Shown: positions 1 to 8,723 of the stretch, piece by piece
How the letters are laid out: every line of letters starts with the position of its first letter
Numbering within the stretch: the stretch's first letter is position 1
Assembly (NCBI RefSeq): GCF_041435435.1
Contig: NZ_CP108494.1
Location: 6,730,501-6,794,500 of the forward strand
DNA: 64,000 nt
Direction of reading: 5' to 3'
Origin: Streptomyces sp. NBC_01241
Lineage (GTDB): Bacteria; Actinomycetota; Actinomycetes; Streptomycetales; Streptomycetaceae
Position numbers and translations under genes: made by a program
Notes under the pieces: generated by a model
Database searches by the model: none
The model's input: the letters and a program-made list of their open reading frames with translations, nothing else
What the model was told of the DNA's origin: nothing

Positions 1-7
1 GCCGGCG

Positions 8-931
8 TCAGAGATGCGTTGCGACATCGAGCAGCAGCGCCCGAAGCCATTCGGTGAAGTACTGATCGGCCAGTCGGGGATTCCAGACCATGTCGATCCC
101 GAGCCCGGGAATCGGGAACGGGAACTCCTCGATCCGCAGGTCGGTGAGCGTCCGCATGGCGGCGGCGACCTGGTAGCGAAGGAGTGCGACGCCGCCCGCG
201 CGTGCGACCAGGAAAGGTACCAGCAGGAAGTCGGAGATCAACTGGCCGATGCGGTAGGTGACACCCGCTTCCTCCAGCACCGAATACGGGAAGACCCGAC
301 GATCGGTGTCGACGACGATGTGCGGCTGTGTGGTCAGGAGGTCGAGCGCGCTCGCTTCCGGCGGCGTGTCCGGTGAGGCCACCACCACACAGCGGTCGTT
401 GTACAGCCGCTCGCGCGGGTACGGCGAGAAGTGCCCCTCGGAGAGCAGCACGACGTCGACGCCCTTGTCGGTGAAGGTGGCCTCGGTCGGCACTGTGATC
501 GTACGCAGACGCAACGTGGCATGAGGAGCACGCTCGGCAATGAGCCGCGTCAGTTGAGGGCCGACGACGAACGCCGTGCTGTTCGTCATGGCGATCGTGA
601 TGACGCGCCGATCCGCGGCGGGGTCGAAGTGGGGGAAGTTCACGATGCGTGCCGTCTGTTGCAGGGCACTGCGCAGCGGCGCGATCAGTTCCAGCGCGCG
701 CGGGGTCGGCGTGACGCCGGTCCCTTGTCGGACGACGAGGTCGTCACCCAGCAGACGCCGCATTCTCGTGAGGGCGTGGCTCATCGCCGGCTGTGACAGA
801 CCGACTCGCTCCGCCGCCTTGGTCACCGAACGCTCCTCGAGGAGCGCGAGGAGGGGCACCAACAGGTTGAGGTCGACCGATGCCAGTCGATCCAGCCCCG
901 AACCCGTGGTGCCCTCTTCGTCGTCGACCAT
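8..931 (-). CDS. LysR-family transcriptional regulator (NodD-like)
   Basis: The 307-residue protein has a LysR winged helix-turn-helix at about residues 15-80 (short motifs VTKAAERVGLSQPAMSHALTR and VRQGTGVTPTPRA) followed by a periplasmic-binding-like effector domain. The length is normal for the family. The ATG has AAGG about 7 nt upstream. It is the last gene of a leftward run P450, ferredoxin, ferredoxin reductase, regulator, beginning only 10 bp after the reductase stop, so it is probably co-transcribed with the genes it controls. LysR proteins sense a pathway substrate or intermediate; here the likely target is the divergent control region at 3439-3696. The inducer is not predictable from sequence. 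Confidence 0.93.
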   Translation of the reverse strand: MVDDEEGTTGSGLDRLASVDLNLLVPLLALLEERSVTKAAERVGLSQPAMSHALTRMRRLLGDDLVVRQGTGVTPTPRALELIAPLRSALQQTARIVNFPHFDPAADRRVITIAMTNSTAFVVGPQLTRLIAERAPHATLRLRTITVPTEATFTDKGVDVVLLSEGHFSPYPRERLYNDRCVVVASPDTPPEASALDLLTTQPHIVVDTDRRVFPYSVLEEAGVTYRIGQLISDFLLVPFLVARAGGVALLRYQVAAAMRTLTDLRIEEFPFPIPGLGIDMVWNPRLADQYFTEWLRALLLDVATHL

Positions 932-941
932 GGAGCGAACC

Positions 942-2084
942 TTACGCAGCTGCCCGGGTCATACGACGCAGCCGGGGAATCGGTATCCGGTAGTTGAGGG
1001 CCGCGACCACACCGGTGCCGTGATCGTGCGACCAGCGCATCAAGGCCGGCCCGCCACCGGGCCCTCCTTCGACGTATGCCGGTTCCCCTTCCAGCGGCAG
1101 ATGGCCCACCGCCTTGAGGCTCAGTCCGAACTGCTCGGTCCAGAAGTACGGCTGAAACCGGAGCGGCGGCGCATCGTCGCCGCGGACAAGCGCCCTTGCG
1201 GCGACCTTCGCCTGCTCGATCGCACTGCTCCACAGGGGGATGCGGCGCAGTCCGTACGGAGTGGGGAAGGCTGCGAGGTCTCCGACGGCCGCGACGTCGG
1301 GGCGGACAAGCCCACGCGAGTCGACCGGGACGGCACCCTTCGCCGCAAGTCCTGTGTCCGCGAGCCATTCCGTGTTGGGGACGTCGCCGACGGCGGTCAT
1401 GAGAATCTCCGCCTCCAGGACCGCGCCATCGTCCAGTACGACCCGGGCGCTTCCCTCACGCCGTTCGAGCCGTGCCGACCCGGTCTCGACGATGGTGAGC
1501 CCCCGCTCCAGCGCAGCCTTGACGAAGACGCCGGCGAGGTACGAACCGAGCTGGACGATCAGTGGCACTCCTTGGGAGACGAGGGTGACCCGGGATCCGG
1601 CGGCCAGGCACCCCGAGGCGATCTCCATGCCGAGCGGGCCTCCGCCGACCACGATGACCGACGGCCGGCCCGCCAACCGGCTTCGCAGGGACAGCGCGTC
1701 ATCGAGTCCGCGCAGGGTGAGCTCCTCGGGGAGGCCGGACAGCCGTCGCGCACGGGAGCCCGTGGCAAGGACGACGCGGTCGTACGGCAGAGCCGTACCG
1801 TCGTCGAGAGTGACGAGCCGACGATCGAGGTGGAGTCCGGTCGCACGTACGCCCAGAAGTTCCGTCGCCCCGTGGCTGGTCGGCGCAAGCGCGTACGACG
1901 CCATGTCGTCGCCGTCGAGCAGGAGCGCCTTCGAGAGGGCCGGGCGGCTGTACGCCGGGTGCGGTTCGTCGCCGACGATGGTCAACTCGCCGTCGAAGCC
2001 GGCCTCGCGGAGCGTATCGGCCGCGGTGAGTCCGGCAATCCCGTTGCCGACGACAACGACGCGGTCCAACGCGGCGCCGCTCAT
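942..2084 (-). CDS. FAD/NAD(P)-dependent ferredoxin reductase for the P450 system
   Basis: This 380-residue flavoprotein passes electrons from NAD(P)H to the ferredoxin encoded just upstream. An N-terminal FAD Rossmann motif (VVVGNGIAGLTAA) and a central NAD(P) motif (VVGGGPLGMEIA, about residue 150) are visible, as is the late FAD motif AVGDLAAF. The layout matches putidaredoxin-reductase-type class I P450 partners. A longer in-frame extension upstream is arginine-rich noise from the antisense of the ferredoxin; the ATG at 2084 overlaps the ferredoxin stop in ATGA and is preferred. The three genes P450, ferredoxin and reductase overlap by 4 bp at each junction, which implies translational coupling and balanced synthesis. 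Confidence 0.93.
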   Translation of the reverse strand: MSGAALDRVVVVGNGIAGLTAADTLREAGFDGELTIVGDEPHPAYSRPALSKALLLDGDDMASYALAPTSHGATELLGVRATGLHLDRRLVTLDDGTALPYDRVVLATGSRARRLSGLPEELTLRGLDDALSLRSRLAGRPSVIVVGGGPLGMEIASGCLAAGSRVTLVSQGVPLIVQLGSYLAGVFVKAALERGLTIVETGSARLERREGSARVVLDDGAVLEAEILMTAVGDVPNTEWLADTGLAAKGAVPVDSRGLVRPDVAAVGDLAAFPTPYGLRRIPLWSSAIEQAKVAARALVRGDDAPPLRFQPYFWTEQFGLSLKAVGHLPLEGEPAYVEGGPGGGPALMRWSHDHGTGVVAALNYRIPIPRLRRMTRAAA

Positions 2085-2269
2085 ACGATCCTCAGCGCTG
2101 CGACCGGACACACGCGGACGGCGGCGTTCACCAGGGCGGCGTCGGCTTCGTCGACCTGCTCTCTGTCGAGCACGAGCTCGCCGTCGTCGTCGAGGTGCAT
2201 GAGCTGCGGGGCGGCCTCCTCGCACAGGCCGTGACCCTCACAGCGGGGGCGGTCAAGAACGATCTTCAT
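2081..2269 (-). CDS. [3Fe-4S] ferredoxin
   Basis: A 62-residue ferredoxin of the small actinobacterial type that feeds cytochromes P450. Three cluster cysteines are visible: C10 and C16 in RCEGHGLCEEA and C54 in RVCPVAAL. The position between them that would carry a fourth cysteine is glycine/histidine, so a [3Fe-4S] rather than [4Fe-4S] cluster is expected. It overlaps the P450 stop by ATGA upstream and the reductase start by ATGA downstream, so it lies in the middle of a tightly coupled redox operon. Together the three genes form a self-sufficient class I electron chain. Confidence 0.93.
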   Translation of the reverse strand: MKIVLDRPRCEGHGLCEEAAPQLMHLDDDGELVLDREQVDEADAALVNAAVRVCPVAALRIV

Positions 2270-3438
2270 GCGGGAATCACTTCCAGGACGGGGAGCTCCT
2301 CGATGCTCCGGGTGATGTTGCTGGGAACACGGACCTCGGGTCCGACGACGAGGCGCTTCACGCGCCGGGAAAGCGCTTCGATCACAGCGTGCGCCTCCAG
2401 GCGGGCGAGCCCCTGGCCCGCGCAGCCGTGGGGGCCGTAGCCGAACGAGAGATGGTCGATCGGATTGCGCTCGACGAGGAAGGCATCGGGATTCTCGTAG
2501 TGCCGGGGGTCGCGGTTGCCGGCGCCGAACAGGATCGCGACCTGCGCACCCGCGGGGATGACGGCCCCGTCGATGTCGACGTCCTTGGTGGTGCGCCGGC
2601 CCCAGGCGTGGACGGGAGCCCAGAAGCGCAGCACCTCGTTGAATGCCGCCGGCACCAGCGACGGGTCCTGGCGGATCAGGTCGAGCTGGTCGGGGTGCGA
2701 GCCGAAGAGGGCGACGATGTTGCCGATCGCTGCCACGGTGGTGTCGACGCCGGCCCCGAGGTACTGGTGGATGATGTGGCCGGCCGTGTTCGGCGGAACG
2801 GTCCCCCGTGCCTCGGCGTCAAAGATGCCACGGCCCACGGACCCTTCGGTCAGGTCGGTGGCCCTGACCTGGGAGCACCAGCTGTAGAGCTCGCCGGCGA
2901 TCGGGAAGCTCTCGGCCGTGCGCTGGTTCATCGGACCGATGACCTGCATGGCGGCCTGGCCCCAGCGCAACATGTTGTCGCGCACGTGGCCCGTGAAGCC
3001 GATCAGATCCGCGACGACCTCCAGCGGGAATGCGCGAGCAAGGGCGTCGATCGCCTCGAAGGTGCCCTTCTCGACAAGCTCCGCGACGAGAGCGTCCGCC
3101 TTCACCTCGATTCGCCCCTTCAGACCGCGCAGCGCACGCGGCGAGAGGTTCTCGGTGAGCGTGGCGCGCAGTTGGGTGTGCATCGGCGGATCGGACGCGA
3201 GCGAGGTGCCGGCGAGTGCCTCGTTGGTCATCGGGTTGAACCCGATCGAGGCCGAGGAGAACGACTCCCAGTCCGCGAGTGCGTCACGGATGGCGTCGTA
3301 CCGCGTCAGCACATGGACATCGTTCTTCCGGAGGCGGACGACGGGGCCCTGCTCCCGCAGTTCGGCGTACACGGGGTAGGGGTCGAGCACGACCCCGTCG
3401 GCGAAAAGGTCGATGTCGGAGGTAGGTGGGGTGGTCAT
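2266..3438 (-). CDS. Cytochrome P450 monooxygenase
   Basis: This 390-residue soluble bacterial P450 is predicted to hydroxylate the entry substrate of the island. It has the I-helix AGVDTT (about residues 229-234), the K-helix E-V-L-R (about 268) and the haem loop FGYGPHGCAGQ with axial Cys near residue 339, all canonical. A TTG codon 12 residues upstream is open, but the ATG at 3438 has a good Shine-Dalgarno (GAAGGA) and is preferred. It is first in the operon with ferredoxin, reductase and LysR regulator, and diverges from the phosphotriesterase-like operon. CYP subfamily and substrate cannot be assigned by eye. Confidence 0.94.
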   Translation of the reverse strand: MTTPPTSDIDLFADGVVLDPYPVYAELREQGPVVRLRKNDVHVLTRYDAIRDALADWESFSSASIGFNPMTNEALAGTSLASDPPMHTQLRATLTENLSPRALRGLKGRIEVKADALVAELVEKGTFEAIDALARAFPLEVVADLIGFTGHVRDNMLRWGQAAMQVIGPMNQRTAESFPIAGELYSWCSQVRATDLTEGSVGRGIFDAEARGTVPPNTAGHIIHQYLGAGVDTTVAAIGNIVALFGSHPDQLDLIRQDPSLVPAAFNEVLRFWAPVHAWGRRTTKDVDIDGAVIPAGAQVAILFGAGNRDPRHYENPDAFLVERNPIDHLSFGYGPHGCAGQGLARLEAHAVIEALSRRVKRLVVGPEVRVPSNITRSIEELPVLEVIPA

Positions 3439-3696
3439 GTCCTTCAGTGAAGTGGCTGGCGTCACATCCAACAAATGAATGATTCACATGCCGAAATATG
3501 CACGCCGTTCATGCTTGCCGTTCATGCTTCCCTTCCACGGCACCTGCCGTCGAGCGGCCGGTTCTGAATGCCCACTGCACCGTCCGTCCATTGTTTTTTC
3601 TTGGTGTTCATTTCATTGACACTGTGTAAATCGAATGGCTACTGTGACTGCAGCCACAGGGTGCGGTGCACCCGACCCGGACATGTGAGGGCAGGC
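3439..3696. promoter_or_regulatory. Divergent control region of the catabolic island
   Basis: This 258-bp region separates the leftward P450 operon from the rightward hydrolase operon. On the + strand TTGACA (3616-3621), an 18-bp spacer and TACTGT (3640-3645) form a strong housekeeping-type promoter for the first hydrolase-operon gene. A near-perfect 18-bp dyad, CTGTGACTGCAGCCACAG (3642-3659), covers the -10 and start region and is a good operator candidate. On the P450 side there is an 11-bp dyad TGAATGATTCA (3476-3486) and a 13-bp tandem repeat GCCGTTCATGCTT (3504-3516 and 3517-3529). The region is more AT-rich than its surroundings. The LysR product is the obvious candidate to bind here; that is inference. 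Confidence 0.65.
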
Positions 3697-4671
3697 ATGA
3701 GCGTCAAGAGCAACACCGTGAACACCGTCCTGGGCCCGGTGCCGACCGAGGAACTGGGCGTCGTCTCGGTCCACGAGGCACTGCTGTCGGTGGTGCCGGG
3801 CGCGGAGTACGCCTTCGACATCACCATCGACCGCGCGGAGATCTTCGAGACCCTCGCCGTCAAGCTGAAGGACTTCCGCGCCCACGGCGGCGGCACGATC
3901 GTCGACAGCACCGGCATGTTCCACGGCCGGGATGTCCGGCTGTACGAGACCCTCTCCCGCACGACCGGCGTGCACATCGTCGCCTCGACGGGGCAGGGCC
4001 CGGAGGAGCTGCTCGGCGGCTACTTCCTCACGCCGCAGACCAACCCGCCGGCGCCGTGGCCGGCCGAGAAGTTCGCCGACCTCTTCACCAAGGAGGTCGC
4101 CGAGGGCATGGTGGTCCCCCGCGTGGAGCGACGAGGAGCCGCCGGCCTGGTGGCCACCGTCGCAACCCTTGAGGGCATGACCGCGACCGACGAGAGCTTG
4201 TTCCGCGGCGCGGCCCGGACCGCCCTGGGCACCGGCGTCGCGGTCTCCATCCGCTACGGGAGCGACGCCGTCCACGACCTCGATGTCGTCCTGGACGAGA
4301 AGCTGCCGGCCGACCGCGTCGTCGTCGGCGGACTCGACCGCAAGGAAGCCGTCGCCACCGGCGCGCCCCTCGAGATCACCCGCCGCGGCGCCTACGCCGC
4401 ACTGGACCACGTCGGCGTGGAGGACACGGCCCACATCACCGATGCCGAGCGCGCCGCCCTGGTCGCCGACCTCGTGCGGGCCGGATTCGGCAACCGCATC
4501 CTGCTCTCGAGCAACGCGACGGGGGTGGCGAAGGGCCACCCCGGCAACGACCTCCCTTACAGCTACGTCCTGACCACTTTCGTCCCGCTCCTGAAGGCAC
4601 AGGGTCTCAGCGACGAGGACACGCGGCGGATTCTCGTAGAAAACCCGCGCGACCTGCTGTCGGTGCGCTGA
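3697..4671 (+). CDS. Phosphotriesterase-family protein lacking metal ligands (probable pseudoenzyme)
   Basis: A 324-residue member of the phosphotriesterase/amidohydrolase family, homologous over its whole length to the next gene (shared NTVLGPVP start, GGGT-VD-TG and GRDV). The metal-site residues kept in the neighbour are replaced here: HxH reads VHEALL (second His to Ala), the carbamylated-lysine position GVIKVG reads GLVATV, the two following histidines are Arg (SIRYG) and Gly (VVGGLD), and the late aspartate is Asn (SSNATG). It therefore should not bind the usual binuclear metal centre. The reading frame and codon use are intact, so it is not simple decay; a structural partner or regulatory role is possible. 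The ATG at 3697 follows GAGGG. Confidence 0.85.
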   Translation: MSVKSNTVNTVLGPVPTEELGVVSVHEALLSVVPGAEYAFDITIDRAEIFETLAVKLKDFRAHGGGTIVDSTGMFHGRDVRLYETLSRTTGVHIVASTGQGPEELLGGYFLTPQTNPPAPWPAEKFADLFTKEVAEGMVVPRVERRGAAGLVATVATLEGMTATDESLFRGAARTALGTGVAVSIRYGSDAVHDLDVVLDEKLPADRVVVGGLDRKEAVATGAPLEITRRGAYAALDHVGVEDTAHITDAERAALVADLVRAGFGNRILLSSNATGVAKGHPGNDLPYSYVLTTFVPLLKAQGLSDEDTRRILVENPRDLLSVR

Positions 4672-4719
4672 GCGCCGGCGCGAACGACCATCAAGTCTCT
4701 TTCTTCAAAGGTGAGTGTT

Positions 4720-5673
4720 GTGTCGAGAGTGAACACCGTTCTGGGGCCGGTCCCGGCCGAGGAGCTGGGTCTCGTGGCCGTCCACGAGCACATTGGCTAC
4801 GGCATGCCCGGCTCCGAGCTGGACACGAAGTGGTGGAAGAACCCCGAGCAGCGGTACGAGGAGACCGTCCCGAAGCTGCGCACGTTCCACGAGTACGGCG
4901 GCGGCACCTTCGTCGACGCGACCGGGATCTGCAACGGCCGTGACGTCGACTACTACAGGTCGCTGTCTGCGAAGACCGGCGTCCACATCGTCGCCTGCAC
5001 CGGCTTCGTCGGCGGCGACACCGCCCTGCGGCACTTCGCCCGGGCCGATGTGGACTACCTCACCCAGCAGTTCGTCCACGAGATCACCGTCGGCATCGGC
5101 AACACCGGCAGCCTCGCCGGTGTCATCAAGGTCGGGGTGAGCCGCGGCGGCCGTATGACGGACCTGGACAAGCGCATCTATCGCGCCGCGGCCCGCGCTT
5201 CGCTCACCACGGGCGCGCCGATCCTGACCCACCTCGCGATCGACGCCGAGAACGCGATCGCGATCTTCGGCGAAGAGGGCCTTCCCCTGGACCGTGTCCT
5301 GTTCGGGCACGTCGACGATGGCGTGAACGCCGACAAGACGCGCGATGTCTGGATCGCCGAGCAGGGCGGTCGCATCGGCTTCGACACCTTCGGCTACGAG
5401 ACCGAGCTGCCGGACCCACCGTTCTGGGCCCGCCCCCGCCAGGAACGGCTGGACCACTTCCTCCGGTTCATCGGCGACGGCCGGCTGAAGCAGGTCCTCG
5501 CCTCCGCCGACGCCAACTGCAGCCCGCTGGGCTGGCCGGGCGTGAAGGGCCACACCGTCAACTACATCTTCGAGGACCTCATCCCGGACCTCCGCGCTGC
5601 CGGTCTCGACGAGGCCGCGATCAAGACGATCTTCGTCGACAACCCCGCTGACTTCCTGACCATCCAGAAGTAG
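4720..5673 (+). CDS. Phosphotriesterase-family metal hydrolase (lactonase-like)
   Basis: A 317-residue binuclear-metal amidohydrolase fold protein. HxH (VHEHIG), the lysine normally carbamylated (GVIKVG), histidines in LTHLAID and FGHVDD, and aspartate in ASADANC are all present, so it should be active on an ester, lactone or amide. The GTG at 4720 is chosen because AAAGGTGA lies 5-6 nt upstream; a GTG at 4711 is open but has no space for a ribosome site. It follows its degenerate paralogue after 48 bp. In this operon it plausibly opens a lactone or cleaves an ester formed by the oxygenases. A true phosphotriester substrate is unlikely but not excluded. Confidence 0.9.
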   Translation: MSRVNTVLGPVPAEELGLVAVHEHIGYGMPGSELDTKWWKNPEQRYEETVPKLRTFHEYGGGTFVDATGICNGRDVDYYRSLSAKTGVHIVACTGFVGGDTALRHFARADVDYLTQQFVHEITVGIGNTGSLAGVIKVGVSRGGRMTDLDKRIYRAAARASLTTGAPILTHLAIDAENAIAIFGEEGLPLDRVLFGHVDDGVNADKTRDVWIAEQGGRIGFDTFGYETELPDPPFWARPRQERLDHFLRFIGDGRLKQVLASADANCSPLGWPGVKGHTVNYIFEDLIPDLRAAGLDEAAIKTIFVDNPADFLTIQK

Positions 5674-5684
5674 AGAGAACCACC

Positions 5685-6800
5685 ATGCAGCTCTCAGACC
5701 TGAAGAACCTGAAGATCGCCATCGTCGGCGCGGGGTACGGCGGCGCTGCGGCGGCCAAAGCCCTGAGCCTGCTCGGTGCGGATGTCAACGTCTACGAGCA
5801 GGCGAACCAGATCCGGGAGGCCGGCGCCGGCATCGGTCTGCGTCCCTCCACCATGAACCGGTTCCGCCAGTGGGGGATCTACGACGCGATCGCGAAGGTG
5901 AGCTCGCCGAGCGAGTACTTCGAAATCCTCACGCCCACCGGTGGCCCGATCATGAAAGAGGCGTGGCCGGCATCCGGCGAGCAGACCCACACCCACCTGA
6001 TCCACCGCGGGGACTTCATCGACGCTCTCCTGGGCGTGCTCCCCGAGGGCATGGTCCACCTCGGTCACAAGCTGGAGACCATCCAGGACATGGGCGACAG
6101 TGCCGTCCTCACCTTCGCCAACGGCGAGACCGTCGAGGCCGACCTGGTCATCGGTGCCGACGGCATCAAGTCGGTGGTGCGTCAGCAGCTGTTCAGCGAC
6201 AAGGACCCGGTGTTCTCCGGTGAGCACGCCTACCGCGCGGTCATCTCCGTCGACGACGCCTACGGGATGGTCGCCGACGACAACCTCCGGATGTACATCG
6301 GCAGGGGCACGAAGATCTATCTGCTGCCGCTGCGCCACCGCAATCAGGTGTCGTTCGACATCACCGCCCTGTGCCCGGACGGCACCTGGGTACCGCAGGT
6401 CACGAAGGACGACGTCCTGGCGACGGTGGAGGGCTTCGACGAGCGCCTCGTGAACATCACGCGCAACCTCGACATGGACACCGTGAACATTCGCGCCGTC
6501 TACGACATCGACCCGGTCGACACCTGGCACTCCGACTCCGTCGTCCTCGTGGGCGACGCGGCTCACTCGATGCTGCACCACCAGGGCCAGGGCGCGAACT
6601 CGGCCGTCGAGGATGCCGGAGCGCTCGCCGACGCCCTGGTGCGGGCGGACTCCGTGAAGGAAGGGCTGGCCCTGTTCCAGGCCACCCGTAAACCGGTGAC
6701 CGACAAGCTGCAGCAGGTCTCGCGTCAGGGATGGAGCGAGGGCGAGATCGATGACGTCTTCCCCGGACAGAGGCCCGCGGCCGCTGCGCCGCAGGAGTGA
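5685..6800 (+). CDS. FAD-dependent aromatic-type monooxygenase
   Basis: A 371-residue group A flavin monooxygenase resembling salicylate or 6-hydroxynicotinate hydroxylases. It shows the N-terminal dinucleotide motif (IVGAGYGGAAAAKAL), the DG motif (GADGIKSVVR) and the late FAD/NAD(P) motif (VGDAAHSMLHHQGQGAN). The ATG is 11 bp after the upstream hydrolase stop. It probably adds one oxygen to an aromatic or enol intermediate using NAD(P)H. Its place in the operon, between a hydrolase and an esterase, supports a catabolic rather than biosynthetic role. Confidence 0.92.
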   Translation: MQLSDLKNLKIAIVGAGYGGAAAAKALSLLGADVNVYEQANQIREAGAGIGLRPSTMNRFRQWGIYDAIAKVSSPSEYFEILTPTGGPIMKEAWPASGEQTHTHLIHRGDFIDALLGVLPEGMVHLGHKLETIQDMGDSAVLTFANGETVEADLVIGADGIKSVVRQQLFSDKDPVFSGEHAYRAVISVDDAYGMVADDNLRMYIGRGTKIYLLPLRHRNQVSFDITALCPDGTWVPQVTKDDVLATVEGFDERLVNITRNLDMDTVNIRAVYDIDPVDTWHSDSVVLVGDAAHSMLHHQGQGANSAVEDAGALADALVRADSVKEGLALFQATRKPVTDKLQQVSRQGWSEGEIDDVFPGQRPAAAAPQE

Positions 6801-6804
6801 CGCC

Positions 6805-7728
6805 ATGACACTGCATCCTGAGATCGCCACGTTCATCGCCGGCCTGCCGACCCCGCCCGAGGGCCCGCTCGACCCGGTCGCCATGCGCGCCGCGGACGAG
6901 GCGCACGTCGCTCCCCTCGAAGAGCGCCTGCCGCTCCACGCGGTCGACGACGTGACCGCGCAGACGGCGTCGGGCGAGGTACCGGTGCGGATCTACACGC
7001 CGGTCGAGGCCGACAGCTACGGCGTGCTGGTCTATTTCCACGGCGGCGCGTTCTTCCTCGGCAGCCTGGAGACGCACGACCACGTCGCGCGCTCGCTGGC
7101 GAAGGAGACCGGGCTCAAGGTCGTATCCGTCGACTACCGCCTGGCACCCGAGGCCGCCTTTCCGGCCGGTCTCGACGACTGCTACGCGGTCGTGCGCTGG
7201 GCCACCGAGGAGACCGGGAGCCTGGCCTGGGACGGCACGACCCTCGCCCTCGCCGGCGACAGCTCCGGCGGCACCTTCGTCGCCGCGGTCGCGGCCAGGG
7301 CACACGACGACGGCTTCCACCGGATCACGCACCAGGTCCTCTACTACCCCTCGCTCGACCTGGACTTCGACGTCGACCGCTATGCCTCGCTGCGGGAGAA
7401 CGCCGTGGGGTACGGCATGGAGACGGCCGGGCTGAAGCCCTTCAACGCCTTCTACGTCGACAGCGGCGCCGATCCCGCGGACCCGCTCGTCTCGCCGATC
7501 AAGCGCGCGGACCTCACCGGGCTGCCGCCGGCCCTCGTCGTCACCGCGGAGTACGACCCGCTGCGCGACGAGGGCGAGCTCTACGGCCGACGGCTGCGGG
7601 AGGCCGGCGTGGAGTCGACGGTGAGCCGGTACGAGGGGGCCGGCCATGGATTCGTCCAGCACTTCTCCTGGATCCCGGAGTACCACGGGGTCTTCGCTCA
7701 GACGCGCGACTTCCTCGGCCGGCGCTGA
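6805..7728 (+). CDS. Alpha/beta hydrolase, HSL-type esterase
   Basis: A 307-residue carboxylesterase of the hormone-sensitive-lipase family. The oxyanion motif HGGA (about residues 79-82), nucleophile elbow GDSSGG (151-156), the acid-bearing DPLRDEG and the histidine in GAGHGF are all visible. The ATG at 6805 follows GCAGGAG and lies 4 bp after the monooxygenase stop; an in-frame ATG inside the monooxygenase is rejected. It is predicted to cleave a short acyl ester produced or imported by the pathway. Confidence 0.93.
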   Translation: MTLHPEIATFIAGLPTPPEGPLDPVAMRAADEAHVAPLEERLPLHAVDDVTAQTASGEVPVRIYTPVEADSYGVLVYFHGGAFFLGSLETHDHVARSLAKETGLKVVSVDYRLAPEAAFPAGLDDCYAVVRWATEETGSLAWDGTTLALAGDSSGGTFVAAVAARAHDDGFHRITHQVLYYPSLDLDFDVDRYASLRENAVGYGMETAGLKPFNAFYVDSGADPADPLVSPIKRADLTGLPPALVVTAEYDPLRDEGELYGRRLREAGVESTVSRYEGAGHGFVQHFSWIPEYHGVFAQTRDFLGRR

Positions 7729-7764
7729 CCCGGCCGACCCGCGTACGAGTTCAGAAAGAAAGCC

Positions 7765-8706
7765 ATGACGCACGCAGTCAACGTCCATCCTTTGGTGTCG
7801 CCGTGGGGCCGGTTCGGTCTCTACAGCTTCTTCATCGACGCACCCGAGCCGGCCGTCGTCGACACCGGGATCGCCTCCTCGCCCGCCGAAGGAATGGTTC
7901 CCGCGCTCGAGGCGATCGGCCGCCGCATCGAGGACGTGCGCTGGATCCTGCTGACCCACGGTCACATCGATCACATCGGCGGGGCTTACGCCCTGTGGGA
8001 GCTCACCGGGCGGCGCGCACAGGTGGTGATCCACGAGGCCGACGCACCGATGCTCCGCTCGCGGCGGGCCCACGTGGAGGAGTACCTCGCGGGACGGGGC
8101 CAGTACCTGCGCGACCCCGACGGGGCGGCGAAGGTGACGGCCGCCGCGCATGCCGTCATCGCCGGCGAGATGGAGCCCTCCATGCTTGTCAAGGGCGGCG
8201 AGACCATCTCCCTCGGCGGCGATGTCACCGTCTCGGCGCACTCGATCCCGGGCCACACGCCCGGATCGGTCGCCTACGCCATCGACGGCCAACGCTCGGT
8301 GTTCGTCGGCGACGCCGTGCAGGTCCACGGGGCCGCCAACGGCTTCCCCGGCTACCTGGACCCGACCGCCTACCGCACCAGCCTGGAGTACGTGCGGGAC
8401 GAGCTCCGTCCGCAGCACCTGTACCTCGGACACCCGTACCGCCGCGCCGACGGCACGCCGTACGGCGTCGAACTCGACGCCGCGCAGGCCCAGGAGGCCA
8501 TCGCCCACAGCCTCGCGATCGAGGGCCGTGTCACCGCGGCCGCCTGCGGCTGCCTGCAAGCAGGCCTGCAGAAGACGGATTCGCCGTACTCCCCGTTCGC
8601 CCGCGTTGCCGAGGAGCTCGGCTACACCGGCGACCCCGCGCTCGAGCCGTCGCCGTTCTTCACCTCCATGCACGGCTACCGCACACACCTCGCCCAGAAC
8701 GCATGA
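7765..8706 (+). CDS. MBL-fold metallo-hydrolase
   Basis: A 313-residue metallo-beta-lactamase-fold hydrolase. The zinc motif THGHIDHIGG carries the full HxHxDH set; further ligands are the His in GHTPG and Asp in VFVGDAV, with a final His in LGHPYRR. It is a general-purpose hydrolase fold (thioesterase, lactonase, glyoxalase II). It starts 36 bp after the esterase with GAAAG upstream and is followed 17 bp later by the CocE-type hydrolase, so it belongs to the same rightward operon. The reaction cannot be told from sequence. Confidence 0.9.
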   Translation: MTHAVNVHPLVSPWGRFGLYSFFIDAPEPAVVDTGIASSPAEGMVPALEAIGRRIEDVRWILLTHGHIDHIGGAYALWELTGRRAQVVIHEADAPMLRSRRAHVEEYLAGRGQYLRDPDGAAKVTAAAHAVIAGEMEPSMLVKGGETISLGGDVTVSAHSIPGHTPGSVAYAIDGQRSVFVGDAVQVHGAANGFPGYLDPTAYRTSLEYVRDELRPQHLYLGHPYRRADGTPYGVELDAAQAQEAIAHSLAIEGRVTAAACGCLQAGLQKTDSPYSPFARVAEELGYTGDPALEPSPFFTSMHGYRTHLAQNA

Positions 8707-8723
8707 CACAGGAGCTCGCACTC

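Noticed and set aside
576..2234. Long open frame antisense to the ferredoxin-reductase and LysR genes
   Set aside because: Arg/Ser-rich composition typical of the complementary frame of high-GC genes; the opposite strand has clear family motifs. Similar antisense frames over other genes were dropped for the same reason.
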